A stretch of DNA of 64,000 nt from Cupriavidus sp. BIS7 (GCF_000292345.1 NZ_ALOU01000020.1:62001-126000), one strand, 5' to 3'. Shown: positions 47,404 through 56,320, numbered from the stretch's first letter. Program-made: numbers and translations. The notes: a model not told the origin generated them from the letters alone.

Positions 47404-48365
47404 ACGCCCTGCTCACGGTAGTCATTGCCGTCGTCGCGCTGCTGGCGCTGCTTGGCATCGCCCTGTTCCTGTTCACGTGGCGCACGAACCGGAAGATTGA
47501 AACCGCAATGCCGCCGGCCGGTCGTTTTGTCGATGTCCCCGGCGCGCAGCTGCATGTCGTCGAACGCGGCCAGGGCCCTGCCGTACTGCTGGTGCACGGC
47601 CTGTCCGGCCAGCTCGGCAATTTCGACTACGGCATGATCGAGCCGCTGGCGCGCAACTTCCGCGTGGTGGCGATAGACCGGCCCGCCGCGGGTTACTCGA
47701 CGCGCGAGCCTGGCGCCGCCGCCGACCTGCCGGCCCAGGCCAACACGCTGGCCGCGCTGATCGACAAGCTCGGCCTGGACAAGCCGCTGGTGGTAGGCCA
47801 CTCGCTCGGCGGCGCGATTGCACTGTCATTGGCGATCCACCACCCCGAGCGCGTGGGCGGCCTGGCCCTGATCGCCCCGCTGACGCACCCGCCCGAGCAC
47901 ATTTCGCCGGTGTTCCAGGCCATGACGCTGCCGCGCGCTTTGCGACGGCTGCTGGCGTGGACGCTGCTGATTCCGATGTCGATCAAGAATCGCGAACAGG
48001 TGATGGATCTCGTCTTCGGCCCCGACCCCGTGCCCGATGACTTCGCCACGCGCGGAGGCGGCCTGCTGGCGATGCGGCCCAGCCATTTCCTGGGCGCATC
48101 CGAAGACCTGCTTGGCGCCGCGCCAAGCCTGCCGCCGCTGCTGCCACACTATGCAAAGCTGGCGATGCCGATCAGCATCCTGTTTGGCCGCGAGGACCGC
48201 ATCCTCGACTACAAGGCGAATGGCGAGGCTTTTGTGGCCAAGGCGCCCGGCGCCAGGCTGACATTGGTCACCGGAGGGCATATGCTGCCGGTTACCGCAG
48301 TCGATACCAGTGTGGATTTCGTGCGCAACGCGGCGATGCGACTGCGCACGCCCGTGACCGCCTGA
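47400..48365 (+). CDS. Membrane-anchored alpha/beta hydrolase of the monooxygenase operon
   Basis: A 321-residue protein with an N-terminal membrane helix (LLTVVIAVVALLALLGIALF) and an alpha/beta hydrolase domain: oxyanion region VLLVHGLSGQLGNFD, nucleophile elbow VGHSLGGAIALSLA, acid Asp in LFGREDRILDY and His in VTGGHMLPVTAVD. The start overlaps the monooxygenase stop, so the two are translationally coupled. A plausible job is hydrolysis of the ester or lactone made by the monooxygenase at the inner membrane. The chemistry is inferred; epoxide hydrolase or lipase activity is also possible. Confidence 0.88.
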   Translation: MNALLTVVIAVVALLALLGIALFLFTWRTNRKIETAMPPAGRFVDVPGAQLHVVERGQGPAVLLVHGLSGQLGNFDYGMIEPLARNFRVVAIDRPAAGYSTREPGAAADLPAQANTLAALIDKLGLDKPLVVGHSLGGAIALSLAIHHPERVGGLALIAPLTHPPEHISPVFQAMTLPRALRRLLAWTLLIPMSIKNREQVMDLVFGPDPVPDDFATRGGGLLAMRPSHFLGASEDLLGAAPSLPPLLPHYAKLAMPISILFGREDRILDYKANGEAFVAKAPGARLTLVTGGHMLPVTAVDTSVDFVRNAAMRLRTPVTA

Positions 48366-48393
48366 CCCGATCGTCCGACCAAGGAGCCCAACG

Positions 48394-49119
48394 ATGGCCA
48401 CTTCGACCGGTTACAACCCCTACAAGCGGGACCTTCCCACGGCTTTCGACGCCATCCGCAAACTGCTGGCGGACGGCCACGACACTGAGCAGGTATTCCG
48501 CATCATGCGGGCACTCAATGGCCCGTCAATGCCGAAAAACTACGCCCGCCTGCTCAGTACGCCCGAAGGCCGGCGTCTTGCCTACCGGCGCGACGAACTG
48601 GCCGAGCGGCTCTGCGATCCTGCATATATCGCCAGCTTTGCGCCGGGAACGGTCGGTGCCACGTACCGCGCCTTTCTCGAGAAGACCGGCTATAGCGCGG
48701 ACGGACTGGCCAAGGTCTCGAACCTGAACCAGGAGCCAGTGGTCGAGGACGCGTTCATGTGGTTCGGCCGGCGTACGCGCGATATCCACGACATCTGGCA
48801 CGTGCTGACCAGCTACCGCGCCGACGAAAGCCTTGGAGAAGCCGCGCTGGTGGCATTCAGCTACGCGCAGACCGGCGGCAAGGGCTGGGCCTTCATCGCC
48901 ATCGCGGCCGCCCTGAAAAGCTGGCGGCTGACCCACAACCTGGCCTTTGCACGCGCGGTGCTTGAGGGCTACCGCCTTGGCAAGCGGGCGAAGTGGCTGC
49001 TGGCCGAAGACTACGACGCGCTGTTGAACGAGCCGCTGGAAGCGGCGCGCGAGCGGCTTGGCATCGCCGTGCCGAAACGCTATCTGGCCTGCAACCCAGT
49101 GGCGGAGTGGACGGCTTGA
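48394..49119 (+). CDS. Coq4-family protein
   Basis: A 241-residue protein of the Coq4 family. The metal-binding HDxxH motif is present in RRTRDIHDIWHVLTSYR with a Glu in the following SLGEAAL, as in the eukaryotic ubiquinone-biosynthesis protein. It lies 28 bases after the hydrolase on the same strand, third gene of the monooxygenase operon. Eukaryotic Coq4 acts on the ubiquinone ring precursor, but this bacterium would make ubiquinone with Ubi enzymes, so the operon protein may handle another lipid or aromatic substrate. Cytoplasmic or membrane-peripheral; no signal peptide. Confidence 0.87.
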   Translation: MATSTGYNPYKRDLPTAFDAIRKLLADGHDTEQVFRIMRALNGPSMPKNYARLLSTPEGRRLAYRRDELAERLCDPAYIASFAPGTVGATYRAFLEKTGYSADGLAKVSNLNQEPVVEDAFMWFGRRTRDIHDIWHVLTSYRADESLGEAALVAFSYAQTGGKGWAFIAIAAALKSWRLTHNLAFARAVLEGYRLGKRAKWLLAEDYDALLNEPLEAARERLGIAVPKRYLACNPVAEWTA

Positions 49120-49181
49120 CGTGCGGGACTGACTCGATTTAAGCAAACTCCGATTACTCGCGTTCGGTCGCAATCCTAAGC

Positions 49182-49201
49182 TTCAGCTATTCAAAGCTGA
49201 A
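49182..49201. promoter_or_regulatory. Inverted repeat upstream of the DUF1120 gene
   Basis: TTCAGCT and AGCTGAA flank ATTCAA, 19 bases before the DUF1120 start codon. It could be a repressor site or a 5' UTR hairpin near the ribosome site GAGG. Confidence 0.4.
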
Positions 49202-49220
49202 CCAAATAGCCGAGGCCGTC

Positions 49221-49898
49221 ATGAACGCTACCTACAGAATTTCTATAGCCACACTAATCGCTGGGATCTCATTCGGTGCTCTCGCTGCGGAATCCGCTGA
49301 TCTCGCCGTAACAGGGACGATTCGACCATCGGCGTGCAACGTCGCACTATCCTCAAACGGTGTTGTCGATTACGGCACAATTTCTGCGTCCACACTGAAC
49401 GAAAGTACATCCACGCAACTCCCGGACGTTCAGTCCACACTGACCATCAGTTGCGACGCGCCCACGCGATTTGCCGTAGGCACCGTCGACAATCGGGCTG
49501 GTACTGTGGCTAACAGCGCGTTGATTGGGGGCCAGGCCGCCATCGTGCATCAGGGGCTCGGCGCCGTAAATGGAACGAATATTGGCGCCTACCAGGTAAA
49601 CTTCGGCAACACTGCGACGGCAGACGGTGGCAACGCGCCAACAATCTACGCGCAGGGTGGAACCACCGGAACCTGGACCGTGGCATCGACACTAGGACGT
49701 GCCGTCGGGCTGTCTTCGATCTCGGGCCTCCGCTATTTCAGCTGGGCGGAAGCAGATGGCGCGACACCTTACGCTTACACTACTGTGGTCCAGCCGCTGA
49801 CCATCCAGACGGGGATCATCGGCCGGACTTCGCTGCCGGACATGACCAGCGGCATTCCGCTCGATGGCTCTCTCACAATCTCGCTGTATTACCTCTAA
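49221..49898 (+). CDS. Exported DUF1120 (fimbrial-like) protein, orphan
   Basis: A 225-residue exported protein with a signal peptide (ISIATLIAGISFGALAAES, cleavage near 23-24) and the DUF1120 pattern: VTGTIRPSACNVALSSNGVV with a first Cys, TLTISCDAPTRFAVGTVDNR with a second Cys, and a C-terminal strand DGSLTISLYYL. The two cysteines suggest one disulfide as in pilin-like folds. GAGG lies five bases before the ATG. No chaperone, usher or adhesin gene is next to it. Codon third positions are visibly more A/T-rich than in neighbours, suggesting acquisition or weak expression. Its function is unknown. Confidence 0.85.
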   Translation: MNATYRISIATLIAGISFGALAAESADLAVTGTIRPSACNVALSSNGVVDYGTISASTLNESTSTQLPDVQSTLTISCDAPTRFAVGTVDNRAGTVANSALIGGQAAIVHQGLGAVNGTNIGAYQVNFGNTATADGGNAPTIYAQGGTTGTWTVASTLGRAVGLSSISGLRYFSWAEADGATPYAYTTVVQPLTIQTGIIGRTSLPDMTSGIPLDGSLTISLYYL

Positions 49899-49911
49899 AA
49901 CACGAAGCCTC

Positions 49912-49953
49912 CCCAACAAAAAAGCGACCTCAATGGGTCGCTTATTTGTTGGG
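49912..49953. terminator. Bidirectional terminator between DUF1120 and nitroreductase genes
   Basis: A two-tier hairpin: outer arms CCCAACAAA and TTTGTTGGG and inner arms AAGCGACC and GGTCGCTT. Runs of A and T between the tiers give U-rich stretches on both strands. It lies between convergent genes. Confidence 0.88.
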
Positions 49954-49964
49954 TACAGCCGAAT

Positions 49965-50552
49965 TCAAACGATGCGGGCGGCTTCGTCGAACGTCAGGCG
50001 CGGGCCGCGCGGGAACAGCTTGTCGGCTTCGCCGTAGCCCAGGTTCACCAGGAAGTTGACGGCCCACTTGCCATCGGGGAAGAACGCGGCGTTGACCTTG
50101 TCGGCATCGAAGCCGCCCATCGGGCCGCAATCCAGGCCCAGCGCACGCGCGGCCAGGATGAAGTAGCCGCCTTGCAGCGAGCTGTTCATGAACGCGTCAC
50201 GCGCGATCTTCTCGTCGTTGCCGGCGTACCACGAGCGGGCGTCGGCGTGCGGGAACAGCTTCGGGAGCTGGTCGTGGAAGTTGCGGTCGAACGCGATGAT
50301 CGCGGTCACCGGCGCCGAGCGCGTCTTGTCGACGTTGCCGGGCGACACGCATTCAACCAGACGGGCCTTCTCGGCTGCCGACTTCACGAACACGATGCGG
50401 GCCGGCGAGCTATTGGCAGCGGTCGGGCCGAACTTCATCGCTTCGTAGATCTGCTTCAGCAGCGCATCGTCCACATGCTTGTCTTGCCACACGTTATGCG
50501 TGCGGGCTTCGGTGAACAATTGTGCGAGAACTGCCTGATCAACGGACTTCAT
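49965..50552 (-). CDS. rutE: RutE/HadB-type nitroreductase (putative malonic semialdehyde reductase)
   Basis: A 195-residue FMN-binding nitroreductase-fold protein, close in length and sequence pattern to E. coli Rut[61 protein letters not shown] and a C-terminal [10 protein letters not shown]. RutE is reported to reduce malonic semialdehyde in pyrimidine catabolism. No other rut gene is nearby, so it may serve general aldehyde or nitro-compound reduction. I start it at ATG 50552 ([13 protein letters not shown]), with a GGGGA ribosome site upstream. Confidence 0.87.
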   Translation of the reverse strand: MKSVDQAVLAQLFTEARTHNVWQDKHVDDALLKQIYEAMKFGPTAANSSPARIVFVKSAAEKARLVECVSPGNVDKTRSAPVTAIIAFDRNFHDQLPKLFPHADARSWYAGNDEKIARDAFMNSSLQGGYFILAARALGLDCGPMGGFDADKVNAAFFPDGKWAVNFLVNLGYGEADKLFPRGPRLTFDEAARIV

Positions 50553-50639
50553 TGCGCGTTTCCCCGTTTCTGTAATGAAAGAAAGCGCGATTGTACCCAA
50601 GCGTGCGTGGTGCGCCCACAAGTGGTTTGACGAACCCGT

Positions 50640-51578
50640 TCAATTCCGTTCGTCGGAGGCATCGGCCGGGGGCGATCCGCTGGCACGGCGTGTCAGCCAG
50701 AGCACACCAGCCAGGATCAGGCCGCCGCCGACAGCCTGTGTGGTGCCGATATGCTCGCCGAGCAGTGCAGCAGCAAGCACCACGGTCACCACGGGTTCCA
50801 GTGTCGATAGCATCGACGCCTTGGCGGCGCCAAGCCGCTGCAGGCCGGCAAAGAACGTCAGGATCGCCAGCACGGTGGAGACCAGTGCAATCGCCAGCAG
50901 CGCCAGCCAGCCGCCTGCACTGGATGGAAACTGCGGAGGCACGCCCGCGGCTGTGCGCACGATACCCAGCGTCACGTAGACCAGCGCCGCCGCCGTGCAA
51001 ATGACCGTGGTTGTCGCGATCGCATTGACGCCAGCCGTCACGCGTGCGCCCACGACGATGTAGACCGAGTAGACCACTGCGGCAGCCACGCCGAGTGCGA
51101 TACCCAGCGGGCTGCCCTGCCCGCCGCCCACGGTCAGCCCGGCGCCAACCGAACACAGCACCAGCGCGATCACGGCTGGCGTTGTCAGGCGTTCCTTCAG
51201 GAAAACCGCCGCCAGGATCGTCACGAACAACGGGTAGAGATACAGCAGCAGCGCCACCAGGCTGGCCTGCGCGTAGTTCAGCGCGGTGAAGAAGCAGAAC
51301 GATTGTGTGACGTAGCCGATCCCTCCCATCGCGGCCAGCGCCAGCACGCGGCGCCACGGCGGCAAGCGGATCCCGCGCGTGCGCATCACCGAGCCCATGG
51401 CAATGGCGGCCAGCAGGAAGCGCACGGCCAGCAGGCCATAGACATCGGCCCCGGCAGCGTAGGCAAAGCGCGCGAAGATGGCCATGGCGCCGAAAGCGCT
51501 GGCTGACACCGCAATCAGCAGCACGCCCGCGAGCTTGTCGCGGGCGTGGCCCAGGGAACCGGTGGCGGAAGCTGTCAT
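50640..51578 (-). CDS. DMT-superfamily (EamA) transporter
   Basis: A 312-residue inner-membrane protein with about ten hydrophobic helices arranged as two EamA repeats: first repeat from LAGVLLIAVSASAFGAMAIF to LLYLYPLFVTILAAVFLKER, second from GIALGVAAAVVYSVYIVVGA to LSTLEPVVTVVLAAALLGEH. Both repeats end in the family's EP/P-x-E-type motif. It probably exports a metabolite or amino acid. ATG 51578 (MTASATGSLGHARDKLAG) avoids a polar N-terminal extension. It lies 87 bases upstream of the RutE-type gene. Confidence 0.9.
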   Translation of the reverse strand: MTASATGSLGHARDKLAGVLLIAVSASAFGAMAIFARFAYAAGADVYGLLAVRFLLAAIAMGSVMRTRGIRLPPWRRVLALAAMGGIGYVTQSFCFFTALNYAQASLVALLLYLYPLFVTILAAVFLKERLTTPAVIALVLCSVGAGLTVGGGQGSPLGIALGVAAAVVYSVYIVVGARVTAGVNAIATTTVICTAAALVYVTLGIVRTAAGVPPQFPSSAGGWLALLAIALVSTVLAILTFFAGLQRLGAAKASMLSTLEPVVTVVLAAALLGEHIGTTQAVGGGLILAGVLWLTRRASGSPPADASDERN

Positions 51579-51689
51579 CGGAAGAAAATTTGCGGAATAT
51601 GGAAACAGGTGTGGACGGCCCCCGCATTCTACTGATCTCCAGGCGCCTGCCGACACAGCCGCGACTGCTGCACTACAATAGCGGCCATC

Positions 51690-52121
51690 ATGTTCAATCC
51701 CTCAAGAGAAGAAGTCCGCCGGTTCTTCTGCGAAGCCTGGCAGAAGCGCGTCGCGGGCAACATCCTCACGCCGCTTGAAGCGATCGCGGTCGACTGGATC
51801 GACCAGCATCCCGAGTACCAGTCCCTGCTGACCGATACCGAAGTTGCGCTCACGCGCGACTACACGCCCGAAGGCGGCCAGACCAATCCGTTCCTGCACC
51901 TGGCAATGCATCTGTCGATCTCCGAACAGGTATCGATCGATCAGCCGCCGGGTATCCGGGCAGCGTATGAAGCGCTGAGCCGCAGGCTGGACTCGCCTCA
52001 CGAAGCCCAGCACCAGATCATGGAAGCACTCGGCCAGATGCTCTGGAACGCGCAGCGCACGGGCATGCCGCCGGACGGGCAGGCCTACGTCGACGACATC
52101 ATGCGCCGCGCGGCCGGCTGA
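51690..52121 (+). CDS. DUF1841 family protein
   Basis: A 143-residue cytoplasmic protein opening MFNPSREEVRRFFCEAWQKR with the conserved stretch NPFLHLAMHLSISEQVSIDQ, diagnostic of DUF1841. The HxxxH pair in that segment could bind metal, but no function is known for the family. It is widespread in betaproteobacteria. It runs divergently from the DMT transporter with 111 bases between. Confidence 0.92.
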   Translation: MFNPSREEVRRFFCEAWQKRVAGNILTPLEAIAVDWIDQHPEYQSLLTDTEVALTRDYTPEGGQTNPFLHLAMHLSISEQVSIDQPPGIRAAYEALSRRLDSPHEAQHQIMEALGQMLWNAQRTGMPPDGQAYVDDIMRRAAG

Positions 52122-52276
52122 CCCGCGGCAGGCTGCGCCCAGCATCCCAGTTAGCGAACAAATCGTCACATGTCACGCGTGAGGCGCGTGATACGCTTGC
52201 GCCATCGCAACTCTTGTCGCGTCCGCGTCACCGGAACGCAGTCGATAGTCTGCCGGTGCGGTGCGCAGTGCCCCCA

Positions 52277-53596
52277 ATGCCTCGTTCCGTGCCAGGCCGA
52301 TCCGCCCGCCGCAATCCGGCTGCCCCGCTGGTGAGCGTGCTGGCCTGTTCGGCCATCCTGCTCTGCCCGCTGGCGGCCCACGGATCCGTTTCCGTGCTGC
52401 AACCGCCGCGCGTGATCGACGCCACCGGCCCGCTGACTTTGACGCTGCTGGTCACCGGCGACCAGGATCTGCGCCGCTACGCCGTGCCCGAAAGCCTCGA
52501 CGTGACGGCCTCGGGCGATCTGGCTGCACCGGCTCGCATGACGCTCAAGCGCGTCGGCACTGGTCCTGCCATCCTGAACCTGCGGCGCGGAGAAAATCGC
52601 ACGATCAACTATCGCGGTGAATGGCCGGAGGGATTGCGCGGACAGGTACGCCTGGACATCATCGGCATCGATGCCGCACCCGTGCTGATCACGCTGAACC
52701 GGGCGCCCGGGGAAACACCTGCCACGGTCACGGCCCCAGTGGTTGCCGGGGCGCCTGCGGCACCGAAAGCGTCCGCACCTGCTGCGACATCGGCACCCCC
52801 TGCCGGCAATGCCCCACCGGTCACGCCAGTAGTATCAGCGGCCAGCCCCAGCGCGCCCGTTCCGGCGCCAGCCGATCTGCGCGACGCGCAACGGCTGTCG
52901 TTCAACGACCCGATGTACATCCTGTTCGGCGCCCACGATGGCGCCAACGCCAAGTTCCAGATCAGCTTCAAGTTCCGCATCTACGAGGGCAAGGACCCCG
53001 GCTCGAAGCGCTTTATCGACAATCTCTATTTCGCCTACACGCAGTTCTCGCTGTGGGACCTCCACAGCCCGTCGAAGCCGTTCGAGGACACCAACTATCG
53101 GCCTAGTCTGTATTACTACCTGTCCGATACCGGCGTGAAGAACAGTGTCATCAGCCGGCTGTCGATCGCGTCCGGCTTCGAGCACGAATCCAATGGACGC
53201 GGCGGCACGGATTCGCGCAGCATCAACACGCTGTTCGTGAAGCCGACGATGTACTTCGGCGACCAGAACGACTGGCACTGGCGCGTGGCACCCAAGGTCT
53301 ATGCGTACCTGGAGAAGAGCGAGAACGAGGACATCGCACACTATCGCGGCTACATGGACCTGAACCTGGCTTACGGGCGGCCGGACTCCTGGGAATTCGC
53401 CGCCACGCTGCGCAAGGGCACGCAGAAGACCTATGGCAGCGTCGATGCACAGGTCACCTACCCGCTTGCGCGGCTGGTACCGGGCACGGCAGGCTACCTG
53501 ATGCTTGGCTACTTCTACGGCTACGGCGAAAGCCTGATCAACTACAACCAGAAGACACCGTGGCAGGTCCGATTGGGCTACGCGCTATCCCGCTAG
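52277..53596 (+). CDS. pldA: Outer-membrane phospholipase A (PldA family)
   Basis: A 439-residue exported protein. After the signal peptide (VSVLACSAILLCPLAAHGSV) comes an N-terminal beta domain of about 120 residues and an Ala/Pro-rich linker, then the OMPLA barrel. The catalytic His303 and Ser305 are in GFEHESNGRGG, with the Asn in SRSINTLFVKP, matching the family's His-Ser-Asn triad. It hydrolyses misplaced outer-leaflet phospholipids after calcium-dependent dimerisation. The N-terminal domain and linker are absent from E. coli PldA but usual in Burkholderiales. ATG 52277 gives a normal signal peptide. Confidence 0.93.
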   Translation: MPRSVPGRSARRNPAAPLVSVLACSAILLCPLAAHGSVSVLQPPRVIDATGPLTLTLLVTGDQDLRRYAVPESLDVTASGDLAAPARMTLKRVGTGPAILNLRRGENRTINYRGEWPEGLRGQVRLDIIGIDAAPVLITLNRAPGETPATVTAPVVAGAPAAPKASAPAATSAPPAGNAPPVTPVVSAASPSAPVPAPADLRDAQRLSFNDPMYILFGAHDGANAKFQISFKFRIYEGKDPGSKRFIDNLYFAYTQFSLWDLHSPSKPFEDTNYRPSLYYYLSDTGVKNSVISRLSIASGFEHESNGRGGTDSRSINTLFVKPTMYFGDQNDWHWRVAPKVYAYLEKSENEDIAHYRGYMDLNLAYGRPDSWEFAATLRKGTQKTYGSVDAQVTYPLARLVPGTAGYLMLGYFYGYGESLINYNQKTPWQVRLGYALSR

Positions 53597-53628
53597 CGGC
53601 CTGCCGCCGGCCTTGAGCCGCCTCCGCT

Positions 53629-53666
53629 GAAAAACGAAAACGCCCGGTGCCAACGGCCCGGGCGTC
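53629..53666 (-). terminator. Intrinsic terminator of grpE
   Basis: ACGCCCGG (53640-53647) and CCGGGCGT (53658-53665) pair. On the minus strand the stem is followed by TTTTCGTTTTT, so it terminates grpE transcription. The plus-strand side has only a weak tail for pldA. Confidence 0.85.
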
Positions 53667-53689
53667 TTGCCATGCTCGAATGCTGCCGA

Positions 53690-54235
53690 TCAGCGCGGCG
53701 CCGAAACGGTCACCAGCGCGGGGCGCAGCACGCGGTCCGCAATCATGTAGCCGCGTTGCAGCACATTGACCACCGTGTTCGGATCCTGCTCGGATGGCAC
53801 CATCGAGATCGCCTGGTGGCGGTGCGGGTCGAACTTCTCGCCCACCGGGTTCAGTTCGACGATGCGGCCACGCTCGAAGGCGGCGGCAAGCTGGCGCGCG
53901 GTCAGTTCCACGCCTTCGCGCAGCTTGGCAAGGTCGCCGGTGGCGTCGGCCAGCGCAGCCTGCAGGCTGTCCATCACGGGCACGAGGTTGTCGGCGAAGC
54001 TTTCGATGGCGAACTTGTGCGCCTTGGTCACTTCGTCCTGCGAGCGGCGGCGGATGTTCTCGCCCTCGGCCGTGGCGCGCAGGAACATGTCGTAGTGTTC
54101 CTTCGCCTTGGCTTCCAGTTCGGCCACCTGCTGCGTCAGGCGGGCCACCTCGTCGCCGGCTTCCGGCGCCTGCGCACGGGCGGCATCCTCGGCCGTCTGT
54201 GTATTGGGAGTTGGCGTCTGGTTCTGTTCTTCCAT
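53690..54235 (-). CDS. grpE: Nucleotide exchange factor GrpE
   Basis: GrpE releases ADP from DnaK. The 181-residue protein has an acidic, low-complexity N-terminus ([20 protein letters not shown]), a long coiled coil ([20 protein letters not shown] and on), and the C-terminal beta domain with the GrpE signature [12 protein letters not shown] and [26 protein letters not shown] 54235 is preferred over an upstream TTG at 54250. dnaK and dnaJ are not in the window. A sigma32-like promoter lies about 90 bases upstream. Confidence 0.96.
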   Translation of the reverse strand: MEEQNQTPTPNTQTAEDAARAQAPEAGDEVARLTQQVAELEAKAKEHYDMFLRATAEGENIRRRSQDEVTKAHKFAIESFADNLVPVMDSLQAALADATGDLAKLREGVELTARQLAAAFERGRIVELNPVGEKFDPHRHQAISMVPSEQDPNTVVNVLQRGYMIADRVLRPALVTVSAPR

Positions 54236-54321
54236 GTCGATTCGTGTCAAATCAAAAACTCGGCCCGCGCTGGCGGCAGGCCGTCGGGTAGGTCGGGTGT
54301 CAAACCGGCAAGTCTAGCCGC

Positions 54322-54349
54322 ACTTGGTGTCGACCCCGATTTTTTCAAG
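54322..54349 (-). promoter_or_regulatory. Candidate sigma32 (heat-shock) promoter of grpE
   Basis: On the minus strand CTTGAAA (54349-54343) is a perfect sigma32 -35 element, followed after 13 bases by CACCAAGT (54329-54322), a partial match to CCCCATNT. It lies about 90 bases upstream of the grpE ATG. The rest of the 54236-54518 gap shows nothing else on this strand. Confidence 0.65.
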
Positions 54350-54518
54350 TGTGGAGGTTCAGAGACGCAGAAATACGTCGTTACAAAGCGCTGCGCCGTG
54401 AAATCGTGCCGTCATTGCTTTGCTGCATCGCACACACTAAGATTCAGTTAATAAAAAATGTCAAAAGTAACGGGAGCAAGAGGTGGATCATTTTGATGCA
54501 TCCCTCGGAAGGCTCGCC

Positions 54519-54674
54519 ATGCACAAGCTGCCAGTTGTCGCCCTCTGCCTGATTGCCGCACTCTCGGCCATGACGGCCTTTATCTGCCTTTCCGATACGG
54601 TTGCTCCGCGAGACACCGAGTATGGCAGTGGCAAGGCCGTATTCAAGCATTACCTAGTCCAGTACGTCCGCTAA
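54519..54674 (+). CDS. Small exported or membrane peptide of unknown function
   Basis: A 51-residue protein, MHKLPVVALCLIAALSAMTA, that starts with a signal-peptide or membrane-anchor helix and ends GKAVFKHYLVQYVR. GGAAGG lies six bases before ATG 54519, which is why I prefer it to a GTG at 54483. The region upstream is unusually AT-rich (54445-54470) and could be its promoter. No family recognised; it might be an uncharacterised small envelope protein or a chance frame. Confidence 0.5.
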   Translation: MHKLPVVALCLIAALSAMTAFICLSDTVAPRDTEYGSGKAVFKHYLVQYVR

Positions 54675-54729
54675 CCTGCGTCACAGTGCCGGCCGGAGCA
54701 TTCTGCCCCGGCTGGTTGCAATCTCCGCT

Positions 54730-55125
54730 TCACCCCCTGAAGTCATCGATTCGCCGCCGGTCCCGCTTGGTCGGCCGACCCTGCATTTGCGCGGTCGGCT
54801 CGTGTTGGTAGCGGCGCCGCTCCGCCTCTGCCTGGCGCTGCGTCTGGCTTTCCGCGGTCTCGGCATAGAGTGTCTGGGCGACCGGCGCCGGACCGCGTGA
54901 CGCCGTTACCCCCTTGACCACCACCTCCCAGCGCTGCTGGTGCGCTTCGAGCACCACCGTATCGCCGGGCTTGACCTCGCGCGAGTTCTTGCACGGCTGT
55001 CCATTGACGCTTACGCGCCCACGCTCCACCGCCTCGGCCGCCAGCGAGCGCGTCTTGAAGAATCGCGCGCACCACAGCCATTTGTCGATGCGCAGGCGTG
55101 CATCGGGTTCGAAATCGACTTGCAT
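54730..55125 (-). CDS. hslR: S4-domain RNA-binding heat-shock protein (Hsp15-like)
   Basis: A 131-residue basic protein with an S4 RNA-binding domain (RIDKWLWCARFFKTRSLAAE to VSVNGQPCKNSREVKPGDTV, residues 12-60) and a Lys/Arg/Gln-rich C-terminal tail, the layout of Hsp15. Hsp15 binds stalled 50S subunits carrying nascent chains after heat shock. It sits in the hrcA-hemH-hslR gene run. Confidence 0.92.
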   Translation of the reverse strand: MQVDFEPDARLRIDKWLWCARFFKTRSLAAEAVERGRVSVNGQPCKNSREVKPGDTVVLEAHQQRWEVVVKGVTASRGPAPVAQTLYAETAESQTQRQAEAERRRYQHEPTAQMQGRPTKRDRRRIDDFRG

Positions 55126-55159
55126 GGTTACTTTCCGTTACGGCCCCTTCCGCCTTGGG

Positions 55160-55207
55160 TGACCTCAGGTGACCTCGGGCGGCCTCAGGTGACCTCGGGC
55201 GGCCTCA
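55160..55207. repeat. Short tandem repeat between hslR and hemH
   Basis: A 20-base unit, GGTGACCTCGGGCGGCCTCA, occurs twice in tandem with a shorter partial copy before it, filling most of the 79-base gap and touching the hemH stop codon. It probably arose by slippage. Confidence 0.65.
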
Positions 55208-56320
55208 GGCCGCCGCACCGCGGGCCTGCGCGCGGCTGCGCCGTGCCTCCAGTTCATGTGGATGCGGATTCTGCAGTGGCCAGCCCTGCAGATGCTGCAG
55301 CGCAATGTCTGCCAGGCCGGCGATCCATGCCTCGGCATCGTTGAGGCATGGGATGAAATGGAAGTCCTTGCCACCCGCCACGCGGAACTCAGACTGCCCC
55401 TCCATGGCGATTTCTTCAAGTGTCTCGATACAGTCGGCGGGGAAACCGGGGCAGAACACGTCCACACGCTGCGTCCCGACCTTGCCCAGTTCAGCGAGCG
55501 TTGGCGCCGTATAGGGCTGCAGCCACTCTGCCTTGCCGAAACGCGACTGGAATGTCACCTGATACTGGCCCGGCTGCAGGCCCAGCGCTTCGCCGAGCAG
55601 GCGGCCCGTCTTCAGGCATTCGCAATGATAGGGGTCACCCAGGTCCAGCAGGCGGCGCGGCAGGCCGTGGAACGACAGGATCAGCTTGTCGCCGCGAGCA
55701 AAGTCGGGCACGCCGTTCCGGGCCCAGTAGGCGCTCACCTGCTGCTGCAGGGCCGAGATATAGGCAGGATGGTCGTGAAAGTGCTTGATTAGCCTTATCT
55801 CGGGCTGATTGCGCCACGTCGACAGTACGCGGAACACTTCGTCGAACGCGGTGGCGGTGGTCGTGCCCGAGAACTGCGGGTAAAGCGGCAGCAACAGGAT
55901 CTGTTCGGTGCCCTGGCGGCGCAGCGCCTCCATGACAGATTCGATCGACGGATTGCCATAGCGCATGGCGCAGGCCACGGTCACGTCATGCCCGAGCTTC
56001 TGCATCAGCAGTTGCAGCGCGTGCGCCTGGCGTTCGGTGTAGACCAACAGCGGCGAGCCTGTCATGTGCGCCTCGCGCAGCCAGATCGACTCGTACTTCA
56101 TCGCCGACGCCCGCGAGCGGAACGGCAGAATCAGTCCATGCAGTATCGGCAGCCAGGCCAGGCGCGGGATCTCCACCACGCGCGGGTCGGACAGGAACGC
56201 CTTCAGATAGCGGCCCACCGCCTTCGGCGTGGGCTCGTCGGGGGTGCCGAGGTTGATCAGCAGGATCGCGGTGCGCGGCGGCTGGCCGTGCTGGTATGCC
56301 GGTTCAGGCGAAAACGTCAT
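55205..56320 (-). CDS. hemH: Ferrochelatase
   Basis: HemH inserts Fe(II) into protoporphyrin IX in the last step of haem synthesis. The 371-residue protein shows [20 protein letters not shown] at the N-terminus, the active-site His in [20 protein letters not shown], and [20 protein letters not shown] with the conserved Glu. I use ATG 56320 ([15 protein letters not shown]); an upstream extension to 56356 is less likely. It follows hrcA on the same strand, with a dispersed repeat between. Confidence 0.97.
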   Translation of the reverse strand: MTFSPEPAYQHGQPPRTAILLINLGTPDEPTPKAVGRYLKAFLSDPRVVEIPRLAWLPILHGLILPFRSRASAMKYESIWLREAHMTGSPLLVYTERQAHALQLLMQKLGHDVTVACAMRYGNPSIESVMEALRRQGTEQILLLPLYPQFSGTTTATAFDEVFRVLSTWRNQPEIRLIKHFHDHPAYISALQQQVSAYWARNGVPDFARGDKLILSFHGLPRRLLDLGDPYHCECLKTGRLLGEALGLQPGQYQVTFQSRFGKAEWLQPYTAPTLAELGKVGTQRVDVFCPGFPADCIETLEEIAMEGQSEFRVAGGKDFHFIPCLNDAEAWIAGLADIALQHLQGWPLQNPHPHELEARRSRAQARGAAA

